Shown here piece by piece: positions 1 through 8,178 of a DNA stretch of 57,070 bases. This DNA comes from Planctomycetota bacterium. GTDB taxonomy: Bacteria; Planctomycetota; PLA2; JAEUHO01. Position 1 is the first letter of the stretch; each line of letters begins with the position of its first letter. A program made the translations under genes and the position numbers. The stretch lies in the NCBI GenBank assembly GCA_028281445.1, contig JANQJW010000078.1, positions 1-57,070 of the forward strand, given 5' to 3'. The notes beneath the pieces were generated by a model. That model saw nothing but the letters and a program-made list of their open reading frames with translations. It was not told the origin of the DNA and searched no databases.

Positions 1-186
1 TCGCGCCCCCGTGCGTCGTGTCTCTATGCGTCGGCGAGGCGGCGGCGCTTCGGCGGCGGCTTGCCGGGCGGCGTCCACGCCCACGCGTCCCGAGATCGCC
101 AGCCGTGCGAGCGCTCCCGAGTCCGACAGTTCCATCGCATCCCGCGACGCGGGCATACCAATCCGCCTTCCGGCAACGAGGGCCAT
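1..186 (-). CDS. Unknown protein, N-terminal part (cut by window edge)
   Basis: An ATG at 186 opens a frame that stays open to the left edge (62 codons). An AGGGG motif (192-196) lies 5 nt upstream, a good ribosome binding site, and this is the main reason to believe the start. The visible peptide begins MALVAGRRIGMP and then has an acidic and alanine-rich stretch followed by prolines and arginines; no family is recognisable. It lies downstream of tex on the same strand, separated by the repeat spacer. The frame could be chance in GC-rich DNA. Confidence 0.35.
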   Translation of the reverse strand, partial: MALVAGRRIGMPASRDAMELSDSGALARLAISGRVGVDAARQAAAEAPPPRRRIETRRTGAR

Positions 187-250
187 CAACACCCCTGATC
201 ATCTCGACCTGATAAGCGGCCTTGGTCCGGAGTCGTTTCGGACGGATGGT

Positions 251-474
251 GGGTGTTGGGTACTGGGAGCTGAGAACGGGAACGAGATGGGGTGCTGGGT
301 GTTGGGGGCTGGGAACGGGAACGAGAACGGGTGCTGGGTTTGCGGGCATCCCTGTGCCAGTACCCACTACTCAGCACGCGTTCCCGAGCCCGATCTCGTT
401 CTCAGCACTCAGTACCCAGCGCTCGTTCCCGAACCCGATCTCGCTCGCAGCCCTCAGTACCCAGTACTCGGAAC
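251..474. repeat. Inverted tandem-repeat spacer element
   Basis: Gene-free spacer. The left arm holds two tandem 39-bp copies (251-289 and 290-328) built on GGGTGYTGGG and GGGAACGAGA words. The right arm holds two tandem 45-bp copies (379-423 and 424-468) that are roughly the reverse complement, with CGTTCCCGA, GATCTCG and CTCAGTACCCAG words. A loose 7-nt periodicity runs through both arms (for example ctcagca/ctcagta/cccagcg). The arms flank a centre near 341-375, so the transcript could fold into a long imperfect hairpin just past the tex stop codon. Bases 187-250 show nothing recognisable apart from the ribosome binding site of the left partial gene. Confidence 0.8.
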
Positions 475-476
475 GA

Positions 477-3400
477 CTACTCGTCCGGGCGTTCGAGCTT
501 CTTCTTGAGCTGCTCGAGCTTGAGCTGCATCAGCTCTTCTTCGCTGAGCTGAGACTCATCGACCTTCTCGGTCGGCTCTTCATCGGGCTTGAGACTGATG
601 GTGCGCGGGGTCTTGCGGTCGAACCGCTCGCGCTTGCCGCCGAAGGCGAAGCCGCCACCGCCGAAGCGCCCCTTCTTGCGCGGCCCGCCCTTGCCCTTGC
701 CGCCCGGGCGCGGACGTCCCTGGCCCGGACGCCCCTGACCTCCGCGTCCCTGGCCACCGCCACGTCCCTGTCCACCACGCGCGCCGGCACCTGCGCCGAC
801 CGGCCGCCTGCCGCCGCCGCGCTGTCCCTCGCGTCCGCGGCCGTCCCCGCGCCCGCGGGGGCCGCCGGGACGGCCCTTGCCGCGAGGCGGCGGACGCCCA
901 GGACGCATGCTCAGCGTCAGGCGCTTCTTCTGCGTGTCGACCTCCAACACGCGGGCGTTGATGACCGCACCCACGGGCGCCACCGTCGCCGGCTCCGTAC
1001 CGGGGTTCTCCCCGATGTGGGGCACCGGAATGAGGGCCTCGATGCCGAGGCCGACGTCGAGGAACACCCCGAACGGCGCCGCGCGAATGACGCGTCCCTG
1101 CAGCACCAGCCCCGGGTGCAACGTCGCGAGCGTGATCTCCGGCGGCGGCGGGATCGGTTGCGTGTAGCGGAAGCGCGGATCACGCGGTCCGTTCGCGATC
1201 TGGTCGAGCAGATAGAACCACGTCGCGGGGCCGAACTCCTCGTCCGCCAGGTCGTTGACGCGCACCCTCTTGCGAGCCGCCTCGTCCGCAAACAACGTAG
1301 CGACGTCGCAGCCGGCGGCCTCCGCCATCTTGTCCACCAGCGCGAAGTGCGACGGGTGGATCTGCGTACGGTCGCGCGGATCGGCGGCACTCGGCAGGCG
1401 CAGGAAACCGACGGCCTGCTCGGCCACCTCGGGTCCGATGTCGTCGATCGTGGCAAGCTCGGTCTTCGCGCCGATCGGCCCGGCCTGCTCGCGGAACAAC
1501 AGGAAAGCCTCCGCCGCCTTGCGCGTGAATCCGGGGACGTGGACCAGGAGGTCGATGTCCGCCGTCGCGGGGTCGACGCCGGCATGGGCCACGCACGACT
1601 CCACCGCATGGTCGAGCATCGAGCGCAGGCGGCCCTGGTGCACTTCGTGGAGGTGCGGTCCCAGCGCCAAGGCTTTCGGGTTGATCCGGATCAGCTCCTT
1701 GAGTGGATCCTGGAAGCGGCGTGCCAGCGAGAGCGCACCACGCGCCTCGGGTGGGACGACAGGCAGGCCGTCGAGCTCGAGCGGTCCCATGTCCTCCAGC
1801 GTGCGCGTGCCGCCGTCTGCCACCTCCGTGACGAGGACCTCGCCCTCGTGCGCATCGGCGGCCTCGCGCGCAAGCGACAACGCGTCGGCGCGGCCCCCCG
1901 ACGTACCCACGGCGATGGCGCCGACCTCGTATGTCTTGAGCAGCTGCTTCAGCTCGGTGAGGCAGGCTTCTCGCCCTGCCGTCGGCTCGTGCGGCAGCTG
2001 TCCCGCGCCCGTGGGCAAGCCCTGCTCGTCGATGGCGCACCAGCGGTGGCCGTTCATGACGTCGGGCCGCAGGCCGAGCGAGCGCACCGGGCCCGCGAAC
2101 GGTCCCAGGAGCAGGTTGCGGAGCGTACGCTCGTACTGCTCCATGGCGGTGCGATCGGCCTTCTGCTTCAGCTCCTCCCGCATCTCGTTCTGGAGCAGCG
2201 GCTTCAGGATGCGGCGGTAGCCGTCTTCGGCCGCCGCACGCAGGAAGCCCGCGTGCGGATGCGACTCGGGGACGGCCTTGGCGTGCACGATCGGAATGAC
2301 CATGTCCTCGGGCGGCTCGATCGCCATGACGACCGCGCGTTCCTTCTCTGCCCGTCGAATGGCCAGGAACTTGCCCGGCGGCAGCTTCATCGCCTTCGCA
2401 GAGAAGCCGACGAGGGCAGCGTGGCGCCCGCCGGCCGGTGCGTCTTTCTCTTTCTTCTGCGTGCGCGCCGCAACGGTGAGTGTGGCGTGCTTGTGGAAGA
2501 GGTCGCGGAGGCGGCCGCGTAGCTGCGGATCCAGTCCGAGCTCCTCGGCCAGGATGTCCCTGGCGCCGCCCAGGGCTTCGTCGAGCGCCGTGGGGTCTTC
2601 TTCGCGCTGGGCAAACGGCTTGGCCATGTCCGCCAGCGGTGTCTCGTCGCTCGCAGCGCGGATCGCATCCGCCAGGCCTTGAAGGCCGAGCCCGCGCGCC
2701 ATCGTCGCCCGACCGGCAACGACGGGCAGGTACGGCGCGGCGAGATCCTCCATCGCGTGCTCGCTCTTCGCCTTCTCGAGCGCCGCGGTGGACTTGTCAT
2801 CGAGCGCTCCGCGCTTTCGCAGCAGCTCCCGGATCGCGATGCGCTTCTCTTCGAATTCACATCGCTCTGTGTAGGCCTCGTAGAGCGCGCGCAGCTGCCG
2901 CTCGTCCATGCCGCGCGTCTCGCGCCGCTTGAAACGACCCATGTAGCAGATCGAGAGCCCTTGCTGGAACATCTCGACCGCCGCCGACACGGCAGCCTTG
3001 CCCACCTTGGACGCGGCAATGATCTGCTTCAGCGCGACGTCCGCGGCTTCGGCCTTCAACTCCGGCGTCAACGGCTTCAAGGCCGGACGCGGCGGGGGCG
3101 GGCGCTTCTTCTTGGCCTTCTTCTTCTTCTTCGGGGCGGGCGCGCTCACTGCCTTGGCGGCACCTTCGCCGCCCTCGGCCGCAGTCTCCTCTCTCGCTTC
3201 GCCCTCGTTCGGCTCCGCCTGCTCTGCGTCACCCGACGTGTCGTCTCTCGCGGTGTCTTCACTGGTCGTGTCTTCACTCGCGGGCGCTGCGTCCGCCTCG
3301 TCGCGCGGTGCAGCCGAGGCGTCCTCGGCAGGCGCGGCGTCCGAAGGCGGTGCGTCAGCCGGTTCCGCTTCGCTCACGCTCTCTTGCGCCGGCGCTTCGT

Positions 3401-3509
3401 CGACCGGGTCGCCTGCAGGCTTCGGCCCATCGTCAGGGGGACTCGACTCGATCGCATTCGACTCGACCGGATCGGGTTCGGGTGTGGGCGTCTCGGAAGC
3501 AGGGTCCAT
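477..3509 (-). CDS. tex: Tex-like S1 RNA-binding protein with RGG tail
   Basis: About 1010 residues, against roughly 720-780 for ordinary Tex. The Tex core (helical N-terminal region, YqgF-like RNase H fold, helix-hairpin-helix) is recognisable from signatures such as RRFQDPLKELIRINPKAL. A C-terminal S1 domain contains RVIRAAPFGVFLDVG. Tex is a cytoplasmic nucleic-acid-binding factor linked to transcription. Two additions stand out: an acidic, Ala/Glu/Pro-rich N-terminal extension of about 130 residues ending in a KKKKKAKKKR block, and after S1 a Gly/Arg-rich tail of about 100 residues followed by a charged helix. The start is placed at ATG 3509 (MDPASETPTPEP); the further upstream frame looks non-coding. 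There is no clear Shine-Dalgarno sequence. Function by family; the role of the tails is unknown. Confidence 0.85.
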   Translation of the reverse strand: MDPASETPTPEPDPVESNAIESSPPDDGPKPAGDPVDEAPAQESVSEAEPADAPPSDAAPAEDASAAPRDEADAAPASEDTTSEDTARDDTSGDAEQAEPNEGEAREETAAEGGEGAAKAVSAPAPKKKKKAKKKRPPPPRPALKPLTPELKAEAADVALKQIIAASKVGKAAVSAAVEMFQQGLSICYMGRFKRRETRGMDERQLRALYEAYTERCEFEEKRIAIRELLRKRGALDDKSTAALEKAKSEHAMEDLAAPYLPVVAGRATMARGLGLQGLADAIRAASDETPLADMAKPFAQREEDPTALDEALGGARDILAEELGLDPQLRGRLRDLFHKHATLTVAARTQKKEKDAPAGGRHAALVGFSAKAMKLPPGKFLAIRRAEKERAVVMAIEPPEDMVIPIVHAKAVPESHPHAGFLRAAAEDGYRRILKPLLQNEMREELKQKADRTAMEQYERTLRNLLLGPFAGPVRSLGLRPDVMNGHRWCAIDEQGLPTGAGQLPHEPTAGREACLTELKQLLKTYEVGAIAVGTSGGRADALSLAREAADAHEGEVLVTEVADGGTRTLEDMGPLELDGLPVVPPEARGALSLARRFQDPLKELIRINPKALALGPHLHEVHQGRLRSMLDHAVESCVAHAGVDPATADIDLLVHVPGFTRKAAEAFLLFREQAGPIGAKTELATIDDIGPEVAEQAVGFLRLPSAADPRDRTQIHPSHFALVDKMAEAAGCDVATLFADEAARKRVRVNDLADEEFGPATWFYLLDQIANGPRDPRFRYTQPIPPPPEITLATLHPGLVLQGRVIRAAPFGVFLDVGLGIEALIPVPHIGENPGTEPATVAPVGAVINARVLEVDTQKKRLTLSMRPGRPPPRGKGRPGGPRGRGDGRGREGQRGGGRRPVGAGAGARGGQGRGGGQGRGGQGRPGQGRPRPGGKGKGGPRKKGRFGGGGFAFGGKRERFDRKTPRTISLKPDEEPTEKVDESQLSEEELMQLKLEQLKKKLERPDE

Positions 3510-3636
3510 GGATGCGAGTCCGACGAGGTGGGGGTGTAGAGCGCCGACGACCAGCCGCCGGGTATGCGAGTTCCTTCGGCCGGAGGATTGGACCACGGCG
3601 GGCGTGACCGCTCAAGCGCAGCCGTGAAACCGATGT

Positions 3637-4470
3637 TCAGGCGCTTGCGAACGCGGCGCGCAGGAACTCCAACGAAGTACGTGCGGTGGTGGGCGCCGTC
3701 GCCGAATGGCGGGAAAGCTCCACTTCCAGGGGCCCGTCGAAGCCGCAGCGCGACACGGCGGCGGCGACCGCCGTGAAGTCGATCTCGCCTTCGCCGAACG
3801 CGAGGTGGTCGTGGACGCCGGGGCGATGGTCGTCGAGCTGCAGCACCAGCAGGTCGGCGGCGTACTCCTCGATGACCGCGGCGGGCGCGCCCTCGTTGGT
3901 TGCGAGGCAGTGGCCGACGTCGAGGGTGAGCCCCAGCGACTCGTGCGCGACGGCGTCGCGGACCTCGCGCCAATGCCGCGCTTCCTCGATCAACATGCCC
4001 GGCTCCGGCTCGAAGCCGATGCGAACGCTGCGTTCCGCTGCGTACACGCACAGTGCGCGTACGCAGCGCACGAGGCGCTCGCGTGCGCGCTCGGGTTCGA
4101 GTCCGTCGGGCGACGCGCCGGACCAGATCGTGACCACCGGCGCCCCCAGCGCCGCCGCCATGTCCACGCAGCGCTGCAGAAAGTCCAGTCGTCGCGCCGC
4201 ACCGGCTTCGTCGTCGAGCAACGTCGGCCGGTGCTTGCGGTCTGCATCCAGCACGAAGCGCGCGCCGGTCTCCAGCACGATGCCGAGCCCCGCCGCCTCG
4301 CACGCGCTACGAAACGCCGAGAGGTCCGCGGCCGTGCTGTGGAACGGGTCGAGATGATGAACGTCCGGCGTTAGCGCGATGCCGTCGTAGCCGAGCTCGC
4401 CGAGGATGCGCACCACATCCTCGAGCCGATGGAACGCAAAGCCGTTGGTGTTGTAGTAGAAGCCGCCCAA
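3637..4470 (-). CDS. Sugar phosphate isomerase/epimerase-like TIM barrel protein
   Basis: 277 residues, a full-length xylose-isomerase-like TIM barrel (AP endonuclease family 2 fold). Acidic and His residues in the expected beta-strand ends are visible: LETGARF, FEPEPGM, LDVGHC and EVELSRHS, consistent with a divalent metal site. The start is TTG at 4470, chosen because a GGAG motif sits 5 nt upstream; that motif lies between the stop of the preceding gene (4483) and this start, so the two genes are probably co-transcribed. The substrate cannot be told from sequence; relatives act on keto-sugars, inositols or hydroxypyruvate. Confidence 0.75.
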   Translation of the reverse strand: MGGFYYNTNGFAFHRLEDVVRILGELGYDGIALTPDVHHLDPFHSTAADLSAFRSACEAAGLGIVLETGARFVLDADRKHRPTLLDDEAGAARRLDFLQRCVDMAAALGAPVVTIWSGASPDGLEPERARERLVRCVRALCVYAAERSVRIGFEPEPGMLIEEARHWREVRDAVAHESLGLTLDVGHCLATNEGAPAAVIEEYAADLLVLQLDDHRPGVHDHLAFGEGEIDFTAVAAAVSRCGFDGPLEVELSRHSATAPTTARTSLEFLRAAFASA

Positions 4471-4482
4471 GCAGGCTCCGCG

Positions 4483-5142
4483 CTACCGACTGACGCCGAG
4501 CTGCTTCTTGATGTACGCAAGCTTCTCGAGCGCGTTGCTGATCTTCTGGCCTTCCTTGCCGAGGTGGTAGTTCGCAACCTCTTCCTCGTTGTAGGGGCAG
4601 TTCATCGGAAGCTCGCCTCCGATGTCTCCGATGATCTCGTTCCACTTGTCGAGGATGTTGAGGAGGTGGCTCTTGGCCTCGTTCAGCTTGTCCTTCCACG
4701 TCTCGAGATCGCCCTTCTCCTTGGCCTTCATGGCTTCGTCGTAGAGCGCATCGGCGGCGTCCTTGTCCTCCTTGAGGTCCCGGACGATTCCCTTGGCCGC
4801 TTCGATGATCTCGGGGCTGATGTCCGGAGGCGGCGGACGATCCGGCTTCTTCTCGGACTTCTCTTCCTTGGGGATCACCGTGTCCGCCGTGATCTCGTCG
4901 GAGACGTACTCCGTCTTGCGCTTCTTCTTCTTGCCGCCCGAGGTGATGACGATGATCGCGATCACGCCGACGAGCAGGATCAGGGCCACGCCCATGGCCG
5001 TCGCGTTCGTGCCGCCGCCGCGCGGCGGAGGACGCCTGCGACCGCCACGGCCACCGCCGCGACCACCACGGCCACCGCCACCTCGTGACGATCGTCGGCC
5101 GCCGCCGCCGCGCCCCCCGCGCCGGGATCTCGAATACGCCAT
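4483..5142 (-). CDS. RGG-headed single-pass membrane protein, unknown function
   Basis: 219 residues. Residues 5-44 are almost only Arg, Gly, Ser and Pro. One transmembrane helix follows (about 49-67, MGVALILLVGVIAIIVI), then a KKKKRK patch and a charged alpha-helical, probably coiled-coil C-terminal domain of about 130 residues. The topology is probably Arg-rich end inside, helical domain outside. The start is ATG 5142, supported by GGGAGG nine bases upstream; it excludes a spurious upstream extension. The gene is divergent from rsmB (78-bp spacer) and runs into the TIM-barrel gene. I know no family for it; the RG head resembles RNA-binding tails such as that of the nearby Tex. Confidence 0.75.
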   Translation of the reverse strand: MAYSRSRRGGRGGGGRRSSRGGGGRGGRGGGRGGRRRPPPRGGGTNATAMGVALILLVGVIAIIVITSGGKKKKRKTEYVSDEITADTVIPKEEKSEKKPDRPPPPDISPEIIEAAKGIVRDLKEDKDAADALYDEAMKAKEKGDLETWKDKLNEAKSHLLNILDKWNEIIGDIGGELPMNCPYNEEEVANYHLGKEGQKISNALEKLAYIKKQLGVSR

Positions 5143-5220
5143 GGACACTGCCTCCCGCTGAAAACGCCCGGCTCTTGTATCACGGGCCCTCGGGCGATGG
5201 GGTTCCGGTACAAGCGGGGC

Positions 5221-6564
5221 ATGGCTACGGCTCGCGACCACGCTGCCGATCTGCTTCTACGCTTCGAGCGGGACGGGACACGGATCCGTGAGCTCCTGGG
5301 CGACCCACGCGATCGACTTGCCGACCCCCGGGAACGCAGCCTCCTGACGGAGCTCGCGTACGGATCCGTGCGCAGGCGCGGCACGCTCGACGCTGTCTTG
5401 ATGTCGGCCTCCAAGCGTCCGGTCAAGCGTCTGAATGCCGCCGTGCGTGCAGCCCTGCGCGTTGCGCTCTACCAGCTTCTATTCCTCGACCGGATTCCGG
5501 ATCACGCCGCGGTCGATCACGCCGTGACGTGGGCACGCGGCAAGGCGGGCGCGAAGCGCGCCGGCTACGCGAACGCCGTGTTGCGCGCGCTCGTGCGCGA
5601 TCGTGTGGACGACGCGGCTGGTGACGCGGATCTCCGGCGCGACGTCCCCCGGGAAGACGGCACGTTCATCCGCTTCGGGCGCGTGGTCTTTGCCGATCCG
5701 GATCGGGAACCGGCGCGCAACCTGGCAGGGCGCTACAGCGCGCCGGAGTGGCTCGTGCGCCGGTGGCTCGAGCGGTGGGGCAGCCGGCGTACCGAGACGG
5801 TCCTGCGTGCCGGCATCACCCGACCGCCTGTCACCTTGCGCGCGCGGGTCGAGCGTCCCGTCCTCGGCGCCATATTGAAGGCGCGCGAGACCGCGTTTCA
5901 GGAGGGACCGGTCGCCACGTCGTTGCTGCTCCACGGCAGCGAGGGCGCCGCGCTGGCCAGCGTCAAGTCCGGCGAGGCGGCGGTGCAGGACGCCACCAGC
6001 CAGCGCGTGGCGCCGCTGCTCGAACCCGTCGCCGGAGAGCGCATCCTCGATCTCTGCGCTGCCCCGGGCGGCAAGACGCTGCACATCGCCGACCTGTTGA
6101 AGACCGGTGCGCTCGTTGCCTGCGACGTTGACGAGGCCAAGCTCGACGACCTGCGTGCGCTCGGCCAAGAGATGGAGTCGATCGAGTACGAGGTCTTGCT
6201 CGTTCCGCCGAAGGGCAAGCTGCCGTTCGAGAAGCGCTCGTTCGACGCTGTCCTCGTGGATGCGCCGTGCACCAACACAGGCGTCCTGCGCCGGCGGGTC
6301 GAGGCGCGCTGGCGCTTGCGGGTTGCCGACATCCCTGCGCTGGCGAAGTTGCAGGTGGACCTCGTGCGGCGCGCGCTCACGCTCGTCAAGCCGGGCGGGC
6401 GGCTCGTCTACAGCACGTGCTCGCTCGAGGAGGAGGAGAACGAGGACGTGCTCGGAGCCGTGCTCGCCAAGCACCCCACGCTGGAGGGCAACACGGCGTT
6501 TCGCGCCTGGCCGGGCCGTGAGCTGGACGGCGGCTACGCGGCCGTGATCCGGGTGTCCGAGTGA
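5221..6564 (+). CDS. rsmB: 16S rRNA (cytosine-5-)-methyltransferase RsmB
   Basis: 447 residues, the usual length for RsmB, which makes m5C967 of 16S rRNA using S-adenosylmethionine. An N-terminal NusB-like helical domain (about residues 1-150) precedes a Rossmann-fold methyltransferase. Motif I is LDLCAAPGGKTLHIAD; the two catalytic cysteines sit in DAPCTNTGVLRRR and YSTCSLEEEEN. ATG 5221 is chosen as the start; an in-frame ATG at 5197 is possible but adds nothing conserved. The downstream methyltransferase overlaps by 4 nt, so the two are translationally coupled. Confidence 0.92.
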   Translation: MATARDHAADLLLRFERDGTRIRELLGDPRDRLADPRERSLLTELAYGSVRRRGTLDAVLMSASKRPVKRLNAAVRAALRVALYQLLFLDRIPDHAAVDHAVTWARGKAGAKRAGYANAVLRALVRDRVDDAAGDADLRRDVPREDGTFIRFGRVVFADPDREPARNLAGRYSAPEWLVRRWLERWGSRRTETVLRAGITRPPVTLRARVERPVLGAILKARETAFQEGPVATSLLLHGSEGAALASVKSGEAAVQDATSQRVAPLLEPVAGERILDLCAAPGGKTLHIADLLKTGALVACDVDEAKLDDLRALGQEMESIEYEVLLVPPKGKLPFEKRSFDAVLVDAPCTNTGVLRRRVEARWRLRVADIPALAKLQVDLVRRALTLVKPGGRLVYSTCSLEEEENEDVLGAVLAKHPTLEGNTAFRAWPGRELDGGYAAVIRVSE

Positions 6565-7184
6565 GCGACGACAGGCAGCGCTGGAACGCGCGCTACGCCG
6601 AACGCGGCGCGGCAACGTGGGAACCCGACGCGTTCCTCGCGGCTGTCGAAGCGTTGTTGCCGCGCGCGGGCCGGGCGCTGGACCTGGCAGGCGGTACGGG
6701 ACGACACGCGCTGTGGCTGGCTCGGCGCGGACTGGACGTGACTCTGTGCGACGTGTCGGACGAGGCGCTTCGCATCGCCGCAGCACGACTCGAGGCAAAG
6801 GGGGTTTCCGCGGGGCTCGCAGCGGTCGACCTGGCGACGCACCCGCCCCCCGAAGGGCCCTGGGACGTGATCGTCGACTTCCATTACCTGCAACGCGATC
6901 TCTTCCTCGCGCTTCCACAACTGCTCGCACCGGACGGCGTTTTCGTGTTCGTCCAGCCGACGCGGCGCAACCTCGAGCGTCACGCGCGCCCGTCCGAGCG
7001 CTACCTGCTGGAAGAAGGTGAGATCCGGAGCCTCGTCTCGGAACTCGAAATCCTGCACCTGGATGAAGGCTGGAGCGACGTCGGCCGCCACGAAGCGCGG
7101 CTGGTGGCTAGGAACGCCAGTGGCGGCGCGCGGTCTTCCACGCTTGGACGTCCTGGGGCAGATCCAGACCGCTCACGGCCTTGA
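6561..7184 (+). CDS. Class I SAM-dependent methyltransferase
   Basis: 207 residues. The SAM-binding motif I is ALDLAGGTGRHALWLARRG, with an acidic strand-2 motif VTLCDVS and a motif IV region WDVIVDFHYL. This is the compact TehB/UbiE-like methyltransferase fold; the substrate is unknown. The GTG start overlaps the rsmB stop (GTGA), indicating one operon. The last 77 nt overlap the end of the convergent HEAT-repeat gene, and the C-terminal 25 or so residues look unlike a conserved domain, so the true end may be an extension fixed by where the next in-frame stop fell. Confidence 0.85.
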   Translation: MSDDRQRWNARYAERGAATWEPDAFLAAVEALLPRAGRALDLAGGTGRHALWLARRGLDVTLCDVSDEALRIAAARLEAKGVSAGLAAVDLATHPPPEGPWDVIVDFHYLQRDLFLALPQLLAPDGVFVFVQPTRRNLERHARPSERYLLEEGEIRSLVSELEILHLDEGWSDVGRHEARLVARNASGGARSSTLGRPGADPDRSRP

Positions 7185-8178
7185 GCGTCTGCCAGACGGC
7201 AAGGCGGACCCGCTCGTCGCTGTCATCGATCGCATCAACGAGGCCGGAGGCAACCTCGGCGTGGCCGATCTGCCGAAGCGTCGCATACGCCATCAAGCGG
7301 ATCCCGACGGCGCGGTGATGGACGAGTCGTGCGATCGTCTCGCGAAGCCGCAATCCGACGAAGCGGTGGCGCGCGACTTCCTTGAGTGCTCGCGAGATCT
7401 CGATGGCATCGCCCGAGCGCAGGCGTGACTCGATCTCTGAGTCCCGCTGCCACTCGTCCTCCGCTTCGAGCCACTCCCGCCACGCGTCCGCTTTCCGCTG
7501 CACGCGTGCGCCGGTCAGCGTTCGGAGCGCCGCATGGGCAGCACTGCGCACGGAGGTGTCGTCGTCGTCGACGGCCCGAAGCAGGGCCTTCGCCGCGTCG
7601 GCGTCCGCCGACATCCCGAGCCAGCGCGCTGCGGCCGCCCGCACGGCCGGTTCGTCATGGCGAACGAACGGGCGCAGGAACCGCACGACGGCGACCTGGG
7701 CGGCGGCCACCCGCGGCGTGCGGCGCAGCTCGCCGAGGAGCGCCGGAAGGTCGTTCTGGCTGCGCGCGACCAGATCCATGGCCGACCGCAGGGCGGTGCG
7801 TGAACCGTTCTCACTGAGCAGACGCACCGCGGATCGACGCAGCGGCGCCGCCAGCGCATGCCACGCGTCATCGAGCGGACGCAGGCTGCGGCGTTCTTCG
7901 ATCACGGGCGCGAGCACGGCTTCCCAGACGGGCGCGACATGGCGCGAGGCCGCGAGCTGCGTACCGAGGCCCGAAGCGATGCGAACGGCCAACGCGAACC
8001 TGCCCGGCGCGTCCGCACGCGCCAGGGACCGTAGCGCAGCGAATCGCTCCTGGGGCGTCGCATCCTGCCGGTCTGCCAGTGCGCGGATCGACGCCAGCGC
8101 GTCCTTCTCCTTGGCTGCGACGGGCGTCGCGCTGAAGCAGAGCAGCACAGTCAGGAGAGATAGGAGGACGAGTCTCAT
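7108..8178 (-). CDS. Secreted HEAT-repeat protein
   Basis: 356 residues. A signal peptide is clear (MRLVLLSLLTVLLCFSATPVAA). The rest is alpha-helical with HEAT-like repeats, such as AVRAAAARWLGMSADADAAK, SVRSAAHAALRTLTG and GIRLMAYATLRQIGH, each with Arg/Asp spacing typical of HEAT or PBS-lyase units. Such proteins are protein-binding scaffolds. ATG 8178 overlaps the stop of the upstream PilX-like gene (ATGA), so this is the last gene of the prepilin cluster. Its 3' end overlaps the plus-strand methyltransferase by 77 nt. No enzymatic motif is present. Confidence 0.8.
   Translation of the reverse strand: MRLVLLSLLTVLLCFSATPVAAKEKDALASIRALADRQDATPQERFAALRSLARADAPGRFALAVRIASGLGTQLAASRHVAPVWEAVLAPVIEERRSLRPLDDAWHALAAPLRRSAVRLLSENGSRTALRSAMDLVARSQNDLPALLGELRRTPRVAAAQVAVVRFLRPFVRHDEPAVRAAAARWLGMSADADAAKALLRAVDDDDTSVRSAAHAALRTLTGARVQRKADAWREWLEAEDEWQRDSEIESRLRSGDAIEISRALKEVARHRFVGLRLRETIARLVHHRAVGIRLMAYATLRQIGHAEVASGLVDAIDDSDERVRLAVWQTLKAVSGLDLPQDVQAWKTARRHWRS

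Noticed and set aside
251..474. CRISPR-like array
   Set aside because: Copies are adjacent and degenerate with no unique spacers, two per arm and in opposite orientation; no cas gene nearby.
222..2522. Long plus-strand frame antisense to tex
   Set aside because: Runs out of the repeat spacer into tex; low-complexity translation, no family, while the minus strand has clear Tex and S1 motifs.
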